DNA from: Trichobilharzia szidati
Lineage: Eukaryota; Platyhelminthes; Trematoda; Strigeidida; Schistosomatidae
DNA: 64,000 nt
NCBI GenBank assembly: GCA_944472155.2
Contig: OX235271.1
Coordinates: forward strand, 84,209,256-84,273,255
Reading direction: 5' to 3'
The position numbers were made by a program, and so were the translations under genes. Within the stretch, counting starts at the first letter, position 1. Every line of letters starts with the position of its first letter. Of the stretch, positions 35,066 to 47,532 are shown piece by piece. The notes under the pieces are model-generated. The model ran no database searches. It had not been told where the DNA came from and saw only the letters and a program-made list of their open reading frames with translations.

Positions 35066-36058
35066 AACAAACTTCACTAGTCAGGAGTTATAAAATTCAA
35101 TGGATTTTAAATAGGTGAAATATCTGAAGTAAAGCATAGCATAGGATAAATATAGTTGGAAGAGGTTTACATGAAGCTAAAAGAATTCACTGTCCATTAC
35201 GAACTAACCACATTATCTGAGCAAATCATTAAAATTAAAATAGACAGATGTCAGATTAAAAACTCACCAACAATATGTTGGATTTTGAATGAAAATAAAA
35301 CCTGAAAACCAGTCAAATGTTTTAAAATGTAGAGTAGGTGGAGTGAGATTTGAAGTGACTGATCCACTTGACTGGGGAATCAAAGTGCTTAAGCCAATGA
35401 GTCACTTTATTAATAAGAACATAATTCTAATGAAACAACTCGCAGGGTACTAGATGCTAATAAGTCTCTCTAGTCAAGTGAATTCACAGTGGAAAAAAAT
35501 TGAATAAGCTGAATACTGATAAGTATAAATCTCGTCATATGAATAAGGTTATTTTACAAAAGTCTCTCAATATTAGACAGTACAAAATAAAACGAACACA
35601 TTTACTTAGAAATAAAAGTGAACAGAATCTCTTCCATAAATACTAGGTAAGCAATACGATTATCTTCCAGAACAAATCACTCATTAGAGTTCATTTCTAA
35701 TGAATTGTCCTTCAAAATAATTTTTATACACCCCCAATTTTTGGGCAGAGTGGATTAAGGTGCTAATCATCTGACGTCAGTAAACTCAAATCTACTGATC
35801 AGAGAATGTGCAAATGGTCTACGCTAAGCTGCTAGCATGACAGCTAAGCGCCTACGTAAGCAACTCACACGTTCTTTGATGTGTAGATTTCAGTTTACTA
35901 ATATCACAGGCGATCAGTTGACTATAGACATTAATGACAGCATAAACTTAAAGTAAATATATTTTACAGGCTTAAACCATTGGCTGCTGAGCTTCTCACA
36001 AATGTGATTGGATAATCAGACAACCAATCTCAAAAAACCAATCAAATTAGTCGTTCGG

Positions 36059-36097
<39 letters not shown>

Positions 36098-36601
36098 TAT
36101 CAATAATAAAAGTTGAAAGCTCATCCTTACTTACAGTATAATTCGCTCTAAAGAAACTCAAGTATAACGTTATTCTGCACTTGCCAATAGGAAATATGAT
36201 AAACATAATACCATAGATAATGACACATTTTGGAAATGCCCTTGTTAAAGTGTTTTACACATTTAAGAAGCAATCTATTTCCCTGTTAACTCAACTTCCT
36301 GATATGAATCCTGAAATCACATAATTATGTAAATTTCTGTGTCATTCTCATACCAACTAACTAACTTCGTGACGATAATAAAAAAGGGCACAAGTTAACC
36401 AACAAGCAAGGAATTGAATTATAAGGGAGGATATCGAAATGAACCAAAGAGGAAATTGCAATGATTGTAAGAGACTAATCAATAATACACACTGGAGGGA
36501 AAGAAAATCAACTTCAGAAAAAAATGAAAAGAATTGCAGTAAATTATTGAAACGGAGGACAAAAGAATAAAAAAAGACATCCAAGTTAACTAAATGACTA
36601 C
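35066..36601. other. Intronic DNA with an AT microsatellite
   Basis: A pure (AT)n run lies at about 36059-36100. A SINE-like decayed stretch is at 35300-35410. No exon recognised. Confidence 0.45.
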
Positions 36602-36716
36602 CTTAAAATCTTGTTCAGTTGAATTTAAATTCACTACAACTGGAATCCATTTTGTTGAATGAATTATTTTATTATTATGATCATTGGTAGATGAACTCCA
36701 TAATTCAGCATTTCCA
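36602..36716 (-). CDS. Exon B of pair 9 (MAM-like domain, variable)
   Basis: 115 nt between TTGTTTAG and GTAGTC. First base T completes the Cys codon TG|T started by exon A. Reads GNAELWSSSTNDHN, then a loop to KWIPVVVNLNSTEQDFK. LWxS and the later Trp are conserved; the loop between them is 14 residues. Ends at phase 0. The 3'-most pair and the most diverged (FK instead of YK, no Lys/Arg before LW). Confidence 0.75.
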
Positions 36717-36764
36717 CTAAACAATAATAAGTCAGACTGTTGAGAAATAAAAGATATTACATAC

Positions 36765-36815
36765 CAAAATATACCGAATTGTTTAGTCACTGGATCAAGT
36801 GATGGTTTGCAAGAT
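36765..36815 (-). CDS. Exon A of pair 9
   Basis: 51 nt between CACCTAG and GTATGT. Reads SCKPSLDPVTKQFGIF plus the first two bases of the Cys codon. Read in the phase left by a preceding B exon it stops at its seventh codon. Confidence 0.75.
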
Positions 36816-38217
36816 CTAGGTGATTTCACCGAGAGGAAAAAAGTAAAAAGTGGAAAATTACGTATGTAAAAGAATTTAGGCTGTGTATGAAGGATAATAT
36901 TGATTAGAAGACTTCAAGGAAAGTGGAAATAAGGAAAGAAGTGGAAAAAAAGACAAGACGTCAAACAGACTTTTTAAAATATTCACAAACAAACACAAAT
37001 GACAGGACACTAGATATTAGTATTGGGTATTAATTAGTGACATGTGTCTAATGCCTCCTTTCGTGCAGATTGAATCCTATCAGTCAAGTTTGAAGTGTGG
37101 CCATAATGCCACTAGGTGGCTGGCCATCATGGTGCACTCTGAGTTGTTATTAGATATTTGAAGGAAATAAGCAGTAATCCATATCTGACCTATGTTTCAT
37201 GCTTGTTGGCACTCACCGGTCAGCAGAGCGTATCATTAATCTTAAAGGAACTCAGTGTTAACATTTCTGACTGAGATAATGGGTCACCAGGTTTCGAATA
37301 TCAGAAGGGACACAAGTTCCTTCAAGACTGTGGATACGTCTTGCTGGTTGAGTGCCAAGAAGTACAAAACCAAGGTTAGAAAAGGTTTCATTGTTGATTG
37401 CCTTCCAATCATCTAACAACAATTCAGAAACGTACTTTCTTCAGCCCAAGTAATTATATAAAGCAATTGACTGAGATATAATTCACTAAACAACAAACAA
37501 ACTCGATGGGTATAGATTAGCCTACAATCTGAACTTGTCCAGTTATATACCATATCTACTTAAAGAGGCTGCTTTGAGTCTGTGAAAAAGTAAGCGGGTA
37601 TGCAAAAAGTAAACAAATATTTGGCCTCTATTTTCATTATGAAGAAAAAAAGGAAATGTTACTAGTCATCAAAAATCACTTGCATCTCCATGCGGTTTGG
37701 GGGTGGGGGTGGTAGAGGCACACCAATTTTGTGAGAGGGCTAGTGATACCCAACCTAACTCCCCAAATCTCAGTAGGTAGAGCAGGGTTCCAGGGACCCA
37801 TGACCTACTGGTTTGAAGTCGATTGCCCAGACGAGTGAGCCACATAACCTAAGTAAAAACGATAACTGTGTGCAACGCATCAGTAAATTAAACAGAGACT
37901 GATCTGTAAGCAAGATGAGCATATAAATTTCACTAGCAGTGAAGTGTTTAAGACAACAGAGAAGGCATACAGAAAACTCCTCAATTCTCACATTTCTTAC
38001 ACTCTCTCAAGTCTACAATTCACCAGGAATTAGTGTTTTGCAATGTCCCAGAATTAAGTTTAAACTAACTAACTAACTATCATATATTTTTAACGTAGAA
38101 TAACAGAGTAGTTATGGGGTGTCAAAATAAATAGTTGTATTTGTGTGACAAACGTGCTAGGCTGAAATTGATTACAAAATATTGTAAAACGGGAGACAAT
38201 GGTGATTAATCATAATA
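36816..38217. other. Intronic DNA, nothing recognised
   Basis: AT-rich DNA between pair 9 and the foldback element. Short frames only. Confidence 0.4.
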
Positions 38218-38729
38218 GATTTGTAGAGTGTGGGGTAGGAAAATTGACAAGTCAGTTCAAGGTTATAAAAGGTGTCAGGTGAGTGGCTAATACAAAGTGG
38301 TCTGTGTTAAACAGGAGATAGTAAGACTGCAATGAGAGGTTCATAATGAAATGACGAATATGTGAAATGAAACAGGTGAAGGCATATATTGAGAAAAGAG
38401 ATAATATCACTAATAATAAGTCCGGATAGCATAAATGAAAAATTCGATAGTATTGAGAGAATGTTTGCATGAAGGGTATAAATTATGACGAATAATAATA
38501 TTAATAATAATATTTGTAATAATAAGCAAAGGAAAAAAAACCAAGAGGGTTAAGGGGAAGGAGAAGAATCATCAATCCAAGTTTGGCCACGGTAGGAACA
38601 GCGTCTGGACGTGTTCTTTTTGGATACTATCTCCTGTTTAACACAGACCACTTTGTACTAGCCACTCACCTGACACCTTTTATAACCTTGAACTGACTTG
38701 TCAATTTTCCTACCCCACACTCTACAAAA
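38218..38729. mobile_element. Foldback (MITE-like) element with ~105-bp inverted arms
   Basis: Left arm about 38219-38323 and right arm about 38626-38728 are inverted copies with only a few mismatches: 'agagtgtggggtaggaaaat' versus 'attttcctaccccacactct'. The ~300-bp centre has no coding potential. An (AT)n microsatellite follows at 38733-38774. No clear target duplication seen. Confidence 0.75.
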
Positions 38730-38731
38730 TT

Positions 38732-38776
<45 letters not shown>

Positions 38777-38849
38777 AAATTATCTTTGCCTTTATTTATT
38801 ATTTTCTATAGTTTGGTTTGTAAGGGTTAGTTATGTTTTTACGAGTTGA

Positions 38850-39115
38850 TCACGGTATGATATCAGTTAGAGGACCATTGAAAACCAGGGAGTGCTGGAC
38901 AGCTGCTGTTTCATCCTAGTTTTGGAATCATCGGCAGTACGCACCCACCGCCAGGGTTCGAACCCAGCACCTTCCCGCTACAAGGCAACCTCGTATACCA
39001 TTCAGCCACTGGGACCCCATTCAATGGCCAGTGCATGAATTCTAACTTCTACCAATTCGTGATTTAGCGCGACCCCAACTATTGTCGTTGGTGGGACATC
39101 CATCCACACACGTGA
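38850..39115 (-). repeat. tRNA-derived SINE, family 1
   Basis: Plus-strand reading 'ggaccattgaaaaccaggga', then a hammerhead-like module with insertions and the tRNA-like head ('cagggttcgaacccagcacc', 'accattcagccactgggacc'). Confidence 0.75.
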
Positions 39116-40039
39116 CATCTAATTATTATGTCATATGATGTCTTTATTTCTTATATCACACTTTCTCAAGCATTTATGAAGTGAAGCCACTGAAACTGAT
39201 TGATATACCTTATATGTGTCACTGAAAGATCTAATTCACAAGTGATTCCAGTGTAAAAAAGACGTTGTTGATTAGAATAGAAGATTCAAATGAATAAACA
39301 CAAGTATATAAATGCACCTTTCCGTGTTTAGACAAGTCATATGAAATAGTGAATTGAAATTTTGATTTGATAGAATAATACCTTTACAAATAAATTTGAG
39401 TAATTAATGGTCAGATTGTTTGATATAGCCTGGTTAGCAGATTAATACTGTAGAGGTAGTAAGTGATAAGCAAAATTGAAATGAATATCTAGGTCACTGC
39501 AGGAATCCAACCGGTGACCTCTGAATAATTAGTCTGGCAGTCAATTATATCGGTTGCGCAATTCAACCGGTAACCAGGTCATAGTTTGACTGCAGTCACC
39601 ATGGGTAACGCTCAACTGTCATGTGAATGAAAAATAGATTTTAACTTATATAGATTGCAGTGGGATGATGACTTCTTCACCAGTTGAGTCGAGTAGGTCA
39701 ACAGATTGAGCATATGACTAGTAATTTGGAGGCAGTTGGTACAAACCCTGTTGCAACCCAGATAGATTTTCATTCGTTAACACTAATAGCTAAAATTTCT
39801 ATCTGGAAGTACTGAAAAACACCCGACATACGAATATTTGGAGAAATACTGTTATACTACATCTGAAAGAAATCTTATAACTAAGCGATATATAAGTTCT
39901 AACTACGATCGTACAAGCAGCGAATAGTATTAAAGGAGAAATAAATTTCTACTGTTGTATTCTTCGAACTAGCAAATTTACAAAAGACGAACCACGCAGA
40001 TGGTCAGGGGTTCGACCTCCGGCCGACGAACTCCTTTAC
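39116..40039. other. Intronic DNA, nothing firm
   Basis: AT-rich. A degraded SINE-like stretch at 39480-39760 has opposed 'ggtgacctc' and 'gagtaggtcaacagattga' pieces but no convincing family match. Confidence 0.4.
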
Positions 40040-40215
40040 TGTGGCCAAGATGGTCTAGCAGATAACACTTTGGCGTTTGAAACTATGGGCATTGTGTTTG
40101 AGTCTAGGCGGTAACAACATCAATCACTGGGGAATGCAGGCATATCCAGATGACGAGTCCCAACTAGGACGATATGCGCATCCTGGATTCCATTGCCAGT
40201 CATCATCCACCAACT
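40040..40215 (+). repeat. Sm-alpha-like SINE with hammerhead-like core
   Basis: tRNA-related head ('aagatggtctagcagataac', 'tttgagtctaggcggtaac'), then ATCCAG, linker ATGACGA, GTCC/GGAC helix, GATA (GAAA expected), palindrome TGCGCA, ATC, then CTGGAT pairing with ATCCAG. The architecture is a type I hammerhead with two core changes, so it is probably inactive. Confidence 0.7.
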
Positions 40216-40445
40216 GACTTTTGAGAATCAGTGGCACAGCGGTAGGATGCTCGCCAACCACACCTCGTGTGGTCTGGGGTTAGATCCCCGGCCGACGCGC
40301 TCCTGAACCTCGCAAAGCCAGTGAATAAGACTGGTAAAGAGGGAAGATTGGGCATGAGGCTAGCAACCCCATCTCCTAAAAATAAACACTACTGATACCG
40401 AAACTTCAAGTCTCCACTGAGGGAACGTAAAGGAATAAAAACAAA
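40216..40445 (+). repeat. tRNA-derived SINE, family 3
   Basis: Head 'cagtggcacagcggtaggat' with B-box-like 'ggggttagatccccggc', middle 'gaagattgggcatgaggcta' and 3' block 'aagtctccactgagggaacg'. Directly follows the Sm-alpha-like copy. Confidence 0.75.
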
Positions 40446-40911
40446 AAAACAAACCCTAATTTGCCTAAGTAGCCAACCTGAATCCGCTCCTCTGAGCTGA
40501 GTCACAACCCGATAGACCGCTGCTGGTGAGCTCGGCCTCGAGCTAGTGAAACAACCCTCCGGTGTTTACATCTCTTTGAACTTGTTAACAAGCACTACTC
40601 TTTGACGTGAGCGGTTTGAAATTACTCATATCAATCAGTCAATCAATCAGTAATATAAAGCATTACACTTATGGCATCAATGAGACCATACATAGTGATT
40701 TTCCACCTCGAACTGTGTAATTTTCAAATGACAAAATAATGAAGGCAATTTAGTGTTATATAAAACAAATTTTACACGATTTCTAAACTATATGACTGAT
40801 ACACAAAGTGAATACATGAAATCACATTCAGTTACATCCTACATGCGTAAAGCAGTAATAAATAAAGATTATAATTATAATTTTAGGCATCGTCAATTAT
40901 TTTTCTATTAC
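40446..40911. other. Intronic DNA, nothing recognised
   Basis: AT-rich DNA upstream (plus sense) of pair 8. Confidence 0.4.
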
Positions 40912-41005
40912 CTTATAGTCTGTATCAGTTGATGGTAAATCGACAGTAATACTTTGCCATCCAACAATTAATTCACTTTTAGATCTGAATAAACCTTTAT
41001 TATCA
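40912..41005 (-). CDS. Exon B of pair 8
   Basis: 94 nt between TTCTAG and GTAATAG; the shortest B. Reads DNKGLFRSKSELIVG then WQSITVDLPSTDTDYK. Phe replaces the Trp of LWxS and the variable loop is only 7 residues. Phase 0 exit. Confidence 0.8.
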
Positions 41006-41061
41006 CTAGAAGATAGAAATGCGTATATAATTATGATACTAAGATGCAGAAATCACCCTAC

Positions 41062-41112
41062 CATGTAAGTGATGTGTCACCGCCTGGTCCTTTTTGGACT
41101 GTGATGCATGAT
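41062..41112 (-). CDS. Exon A of pair 8
   Basis: 51 nt between GTTGTAG and GTAGGG. Reads SCITVQKGPGGDTSLT and the split Cys codon. Shares the Gly-rich version (KGPGGD) with pair 3. Confidence 0.8.
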
Positions 41113-42639
41113 CTACAACACAAAGTGATAAAAAGTGTGAGAAACGGAAAACTGCAACAGCAGTAACAACGACAACCGTGAATAGCTTTAGATATATAAG
41201 TCTGGGGAGGGGGGGGAAGAAACAATTGAAGTGGAAACAAAGAGAAAGAGGATAGAAAAGGAGAAAGTTTTCGCTTCAATCCACACAAGCAGTCAGTTAT
41301 GTATTCACAAGCACTGAAGATGTCGTCCTGAAAGACAACGCGAGCATCGTAATTAAACCATCCACACCCGAACACACAACAACACTGTAAGCCTCACCAG
41401 TATATCCAAAATAAACAGAAGACAATATATGGAAACTCCCAATCTGAGGATGACAACATAAGTGGCACAGATAATAATCAGTGAAATACGAATGGGATGA
41501 GTGACTTAGAGTTTAAAAATCAGGAAGGAATTTTAATTCAACTAGTTTCATTTGAAATGGCATAAATAGCACAGAGAAAGATGAGGTGACACGCTACAGA
41601 AAATGACTACCATGCGATGCAATACGATACACAAAATTGTATAAGCAATATGTTAAACATACTAATTTCAGGGTATTCGATCAAAACTAGCTTCACTTTT
41701 GAAAGTTATTTTACAAACTTGATTTTATCAACAATAAGGATGGAAAAACAAGGATCTGATTGATTTCAAGTTATATCACGAATAGTAATAGGTTAGATAG
41801 CCATTGAAAGCCAGGGAAGAGTGACTCATTAAGTGACTCCGCCGCAGTTGTCTCCGCTGCTGACCACTCAGTGGCTTAACAATGTCTCAGTGACTGCCCA
41901 GAAGGCCTTGGTTTTTTAATTGTTCTCTAACTGATATGTCAATTTCATGATCTTACTTTAAGTCATTAAATCCTTGAAAACGATCAGATTCTTTAAAGAA
42001 AAAACACTTGACATTGAGTAAAACATAATCGTCATTTTAAGAGTTACGTTTACTATTGAATGAACAGGAGACAATTTAACTGGCACTTAGCTAATTAATG
42101 TTGATACTGCAATCAAAATCTTTAGAATTTCACAGTACCAAACAAACTGTACAGCTGAAGTTCCCAGGGACAACATGAAAATAATAAGAGAGAATGAAAT
42201 GGATTCACAGACACTGAGGCTTAAACACTTTTGTTTCGCTACATATAACAAGTGAACAATCAATTAAGATTGCCAAAAACAGAAAAACGACTTTGATGTT
42301 GTCATTTTTTTGAAATGTTAAATTAGAAATTGTAGTTTCACTTAGTGTAAACTTTTTTCTCATTTTTTTGCGTTCCGAATTCAACATATAGAGCTTCGAG
42401 AATGAACTTGGAAGTTTCAAAAGCAGTAGTGTTATTTTTAAAATGAAAGGTTTTTAACTGAATGTACAACCTTTACTCTTTACCGGTCTTACTTCCGGTT
42501 AGGCGAAGTTTAGAAGTCTGTCGGCCGGGAATCGAACTCGGAACACATGCATAATCAGGCCAGACGTACTTCTGAACAAATCAAAATGGTCAGTAGTAAG
42601 CTACTATTTTTATTTTTTGCGTTCCTTTTATCAATCTTA
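41113..42639. other. Intronic DNA
   Basis: A family-1 SINE piece at about 41790-41945 and a decayed family-3 SINE at about 42370-42560 (minus; 'cgggaatcgaactcggaaca'). A G-run near 41203-41215. No exon found. Confidence 0.45.
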
Positions 42640-43615
42640 AGACTCTTTATTATGAGTAGTCATTAGAAATGAACACCAGTAACATTGATGGGATGAAAGA
42701 AATTCAAAAACACGACATACACATCGATTCCCAACTACATATTTGATCATAGAAAAAAAAGTAAAATGAAAGATAAAAATGCATACTGATTGACTGGTTT
42801 CAACATAGAACTTTGCACAGATGTGCAGCAGTTCAAGTTGCCATACTCTATGTAACACAAAAAGCAAGAGAAGAGAGTGAAGAGACGTTCAAAAGAGATA
42901 TAATAAACAGAAGTGTGAGGCAAAAAGAATAGTAATATGGAAGAACAATAGAATTTTATTGGATATTGTAAATCACAAAGAGTGAATGAATCTCCACCAC
43001 TGAAAGCGATTTTGAGCCATATCCAGCCATTGCATTTTACCATCCCGAGGACTGCAACCAGGAACTCTGCACCTCCCTACGTGGCTTAAATTAACTGTCA
43101 TGGTTTTCATCGATTGATGCCATGTTTTGGTTTGACCAAAACTAACTCTTTTACAATTCAACCGAATGTCAGTTAACATTGCCCATCAAGTAAGGCAATG
43201 GCTAGGCATGCATAGCGCATGTCTTAACCATCTCAATCAATGTAACTTCACAACCTCATCGGTTGATTTGCCCTCCCAGCTACCTAGCAATCGACGTCTA
43301 ACCTCAATGTTACTCACACTATTATGTCAACTAACATGGGAGATAGAACGCAGACACCTATGATAATAGACAGGTAGCTTTTCATGTCTTCGACTTTCAG
43401 TGGCCAGGTCTCATAGCCGTAAAGGAGGATGGAGCGGACTGCTTTGGTCGACAGCCGGCCGGATATCACGTCTACTAAGCCAGAGATGGAGTAAGTTGGC
43501 ATATACCAAACGAGCTTTCTGTATCCGTGCTGAGATTTCCTCAGTGATCGACCTGCTGGGGTTCATGCAACTCCACAAATAAGTCAGGTGATCAACGCGC
43601 TCCACCAACCAATTT
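42640..43615 (-). mobile_element. Second LINE family, C-terminal region and 3' end
   Basis: Minus-strand frames encode HLTYLWSCMNPSRSITEEIS then ARIQKARLVYANLLHLW (the YLGS...EI..RI..AR..F..L..LW block after the RT domain), SILLYGYETWPLKVEDM and, nearer the 3' end, QTKTWHQSMKTMTVNLSHVG with VPGCSPRDGKMQWLDMAQN. Broken by frameshifts. Confidence 0.75.
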
Positions 43616-44010
43616 ACTCCCTATCTTTAAGCTAGGAGTCGATGTAGTCCAGTCCCGTAGCATTATCTTACATCTGACAGGAACGAGTCGCATACTAAAC
43701 ATTCGAAGATTGCTACCCCTCAAGGTGTTCAGAAGACTCTGCAATTTTGTCAGCGTTTGATGTCATGCAACAGATTCGCTAGAGGAATTTTGTCAGACTC
43801 TGAGCACCCACTCTACCCGCAGCTCCAACCTTGTGTCTCCTCAGGTAAAACAAGAAGTCTTTTCAGAAGACTTTATGCACGTACGTCTAAGTATAAAAAT
43901 TCCACTATACCATATTTAGCACGTACTCTATGTGATGAAAATAGTGTCAGAAATGAACTAACTAACCTTCTTAGCTCCACTAAATAGACCATTTCCTTCA
44001 ACCTTAAAGC
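43616..44010 (+). mobile_element. Retroelement C-terminal fragment (unassigned)
   Basis: The plus-strand frame at 43757-43987 reads HPLYPQLQPCVSSGKTRSLF, RRLYARTSKYKNSTIPYLAR and ends NELTNLLSSTK. It looks like the end of a non-LTR element or a domesticated copy. I cannot place it in a named family. Confidence 0.4.
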
Positions 44011-44439
44011 ATCATACTTTATTGTTATTGTATTTCTTATATTTATAATCCTCTCAATTTTTTCGTTTTGTTTATTTTATTTTTCATAACTGTGGACATA
44101 ATTTTAAGCTGTATTATGACTGTTAACTTTGTATTTCACCTCACTATACTATATCAACAGAACATTAGACCCAATAATCTATAACATGCTAAAGTTTCCA
44201 AACTGAATTGACAATACCGTCTGAAACAAACTCACTGTTATTAGTGTTTATTATTATTACTACTATTATTATTATTACTATATCTAATAATTATGTCGTT
44301 AATGTGGACAAATTTCTCTGATGAATTTTTGTTTTAAATTTTTAATTTTATATACACTTTGAGTAAATCAGATGCAATATTGTGACAAATGCTGAGAATT
44401 CCATTCTGTATTATAAGTACTGTTTTTGGAATAAAGTAA
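44011..44439. other. Intronic DNA with ATT repeats
   Basis: Imperfect (ATT)n and (ATTACT)n at about 44247-44285. No exon. Confidence 0.45.
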
Positions 44440-44645
44440 ATTATTATTATTATTATTATTATTATCTAAAATGGCTATATCATCCGCATAATTTAAGTCA
44501 ACGAGATTATCTCCTGGTAACAAGTTAGTCCTTGAGTCACTGAAGTCAATTAAGGTTAAGCCCATTGGCACATCTTTGATGATATTAAACAGGAATGGGG
44601 ACAGTGGGCATCGCTCACGGACACCACGGGTTATCACCACATCAG
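44440..44645 (-). mobile_element. LINE reverse-transcriptase fragment
   Basis: Reads GVRERCPLSPFLFNIIKDVP and, 20 or so residues on, DLNYADDIAILDN: the RT motif around GVRQGCPLSP and the YADD catalytic motif. It starts at an (ATT)n run and stops 57 bases from exon B of pair 7, so an insertion came close to the exon without destroying it. Confidence 0.75.
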
Positions 44646-44701
44646 ATAAAAAAATAAGCATACAGAAAAACACATACACGCAGACATGTGCATGCACAAA
44701 C

Positions 44702-44819
44702 CTTATAATCACTTTGTACATCTGTATGAAGATTAATCACTGCTTTTTGCCAAACAGAAGGCGTATTCGACTCCATTAATTGACCAGTTGTATTAGAATA
44801 CCATAATTTCTTATTTTTA
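44702..44819 (-). CDS. Exon B of pair 7
   Basis: 118 nt between ATTAAAG and GTTTGTG. Reads KNKKLWYSNTTGQLMESNTP then SVWQKAVINLHTDVQSDYK; loop 14 residues, with an NTT glycosylation sequon. Phase 0 exit. Confidence 0.8.
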
Positions 44820-44872
44820 CTTTAATATATATAATAGTAATATAGTATTATATATATAATATCTATTCCTAC

Positions 44873-44923
44873 CATGTAACCGCAAATTCATCATCCATTT
44901 GATCTTGAAATGCTATACAAGAT
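44873..44923 (-). CDS. Exon A of pair 7
   Basis: 51 nt between TTAATTAG and GTAGGA. Reads SCIAFQDQMDDEFAVT plus the split Cys codon. Closest to pair 6. Confidence 0.8.
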
Positions 44924-45419
44924 CTAATTAATAAGTAGAAAGATAAATGATTAAGCTAAATCTCATCGTATGTATTTTATCAAGTAAACTATATACAGTG
45001 AGAATAAACTAGGATGAAAGACTTATAAGAAAGAGGAAAAGGTTTATTTACTTAGTGTATAAATCAAGCACCAAGAGTTCAACATCACAAACACATTCGA
45101 TAAAGACGTCAAAACAGCTTCAACATTGAACATACGACACAAAACATTTGATACATTGAAAAAATCATACAACAATTAACTGCAAACATACAAAATAAGG
45201 AGAAAAACTACAGTCATCCTGAATCACAAATACACACAGATAATCATTCAGAAATTCTAATTATTTTTTTCACAACGATGCATTGTAATTCAGTGTTAGA
45301 TTTTAAGAGGGCAAGAAAGAGGTCACTTGGTAGGAAGCCAGTATTTTTCATAGTTTTTAGTCAAAATATCATGTAATTTGAACAGCTAAACTTGTTATCA
45401 AACTTAAGGAGAGAACGAT
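44924..45419. other. Intronic DNA, nothing recognised
   Basis: AT-rich. Confidence 0.4.
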
Positions 45420-45860
45420 TTGGTACAGCCGACGGTGAGTAGACTTCAGTCTTCATCTGGAAACTCTCCCATATAGGCTACAGGTTCATAGCCTTTGCCA
45501 AGTGGCTCTTATTCACTGCCTTCACAAAGCAAGGGGTGTTTCTCACAAATGTGAAAGGGCAAATATGAACGTCTGGCACGTACAACTGGACTGGTGGATA
45601 TGTTGGTTTACCTAGAGGAGTTGGAAAACTTTTTAACGATGGAATGACGTATGAACCTGCTTTGGTTAACAGCATATAAAGGAACGCAACTCCTGATGCT
45701 GCTACACTATCTCATGTGGATTAGACTTAAAGTCAGAGGCTCGGGTCTGACCACTTAAGACGGCCATCTGCTTCAGTCTGCACGTCAAAACAGTATCTCA
45801 GCCCACGCAAAAACTATGAGATTTTCTGTGGTGCATGTCTGGTGCTTTAATAAAAATAAT
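45420..45860 (+). repeat. Unnamed interspersed repeat R, copy 2
   Basis: Shares blocks with 11986-12450 and 60695-61185, for example 'cttattcactgccttcacaa', 'ctggactggtggatatgttg' and 'tacctagaggagttggaaaa', and ends in an A/T-rich (AATAAT) tail. Intronic. Confidence 0.55.
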
Positions 45861-46375
45861 AATAATGATAATAATAAGACTTTTGTTTTTAGAGTTGGCA
45901 AGTTTGACTAATATACGCCGAAAATATAACACTAAGTCACAAGAACACATACAAAAATACTCCCCATTAAGATCAAATCGTTACATGAAGTTAGAAAGAG
46001 AGGGTTGTATTGTGTTTCAGAGTCGACAGTACGTCATAAACTATAAATTGGTTTGTACTATAATCTACAACTTTGGGTAAGTAGACTCAGAGATAATAAA
46101 TATTGATTAAAAACAAACAACTGGGAGATGAATACCTAAAAGACACAATACCAAGAACTGAGTGACACAAGAATAATAACAAGATTATTTATATCATGAG
46201 TGCAACTGGTAAACTTTAGTAGAATGACGAGAGTAAGTGAGATAAGTAAAGTGTATATGTTTGGATGAAATAATCTTTATCGTATAAGTTTGCTTTGAAA
46301 CTTAGCACAGGATGTCAAACTTTGAGTTTTAACTATCTTGGAGTCAATAGGAAAAAAGGATGAACCCCTCAGGTT
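45861..46375. other. Intronic DNA, nothing recognised
   Basis: AT-rich; an open frame at 45835-46080 has no domain or splice support. Confidence 0.4.
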
Positions 46376-46620
46376 CGATCGTATCGGCGGCTCGATGGCG
46401 GAATGCTCGCCAACGACGCATGCGGCCCACGGTTCAATTCCTGGTCGATACATTCCTAAGCTTCGCTTAGCCGGTAACAGGCTCAGTAAAGAGGAAAGGT
46501 TGGGCATATGAAGCTAGCAACTCTACTCCCTAAACAAAAAATAACACCACTGCTACTGAAAATTTAAAAGCTCAAAGCTTGGTGTCTCACGTTCCAGTGG
46601 GAACAGAGAGGAATATTTAA
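46376..46620 (+). repeat. tRNA-derived SINE, family 3
   Basis: Head 'ggcggctcgatggcggaatg', B-box-like 'cacggttcaattcctggtc', middle 'gaggaaaggttgggcatatg' and 3' block 'ctcacgttccagtgggaaca'. Confidence 0.7.
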
Positions 46621-46744
46621 AAAAACTGACGGAAGACTTCGACATTACAGTCCCATTTCTTCAAATTCTATACTGAAGATAAAACCATGTAAAAAGGAAC
46701 TCAAACAAATCTGCTCATTCACATGTACACAAATACACACACAC

Positions 46745-46877
46745 CTTATAATCACTTTGTGTGCCTTCTTCAAGACCAATAAAAACTTTCTTCCAAATTC
46801 CATCATCATTAGATGAAGTGGATTCCTTCAGTTGATAGTTGATATTATCAGAGGACTGCCACAATTGTCTGTTTTTA
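46745..46877 (-). CDS. Exon B of pair 6
   Basis: 133 nt between TGTTAAAG and GTGTGTG; the longest B. Reads KNRQLWQSSDNINYQLKEST, then SSNDDGIWKKVFIGLEEGTQ and SDYK. Loop of 19 residues, the largest of the nine. Phase 0 exit. Confidence 0.8.
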
Positions 46878-46925
46878 CTTTAACAATACATCTCTGTTAA
46901 ACATACAATCAAATGAATAGCCTAC

Positions 46926-46976
46926 CATGTAACAGCAATATCATTATCCACTTGATCTTTGAAAGCAATACAAGAT
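46926..46976 (-). CDS. Exon A of pair 6
   Basis: 51 nt between ATATTTAG and GTAGG. Reads SCIAFKDQVDNDIAVT and the split Cys codon. Confidence 0.8.
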
Positions 46977-47532
46977 CTAAATATATAATTATGAATTAAC
47001 AAAATAGGGTAAAGTTATTCACTTAATTTAAAGACAGGACAGGACAGAATATACACATACACACATACATTGATGAAGACATATTTCTTCATATAGATTT
47101 ATAAGGAAGAAAAGAAAGGCAAAAGATTAAAGTATGAGAAAAAGGTAGAAGATCAGAACAAAACAGATGCAGCAGACCGACGAATATAGTCAACCAACAA
47201 ACACACTATCGACGAACAAATCAAATGTAACTCACTAATAAACAGTAGAGGTTTTTAACATAGAAGTTCATCAGTTTAGCTTGCTACACTCTTGTACTTA
47301 CAACATTGAATTCCGAGCGATTTATAATACTATTGAAGAGAAAGTCGATTGCGTAACATGTAATACTAAAAAAATATTAGGCAATTATTATCTACAGGAG
47401 TGAATTTCAGGGAATTCAAACTCTGTTTTCTTTTTTCATGTAAAGTATACCTATGGAAGAGATGTCTAAGGGATACTATAATGCAATGCATATTCCATCC
47501 CTTCTTTATAACTCTATTCTCATTCTCTCTGT
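46977..47532. other. Intronic DNA, nothing recognised
   Basis: AT-rich without supported features. Confidence 0.4.

Noticed and set aside
36059..36100. AT dinucleotide tract
   Set aside because: Ordinary microsatellite; similar ones lie at 38733-38774 and 58887-58912.
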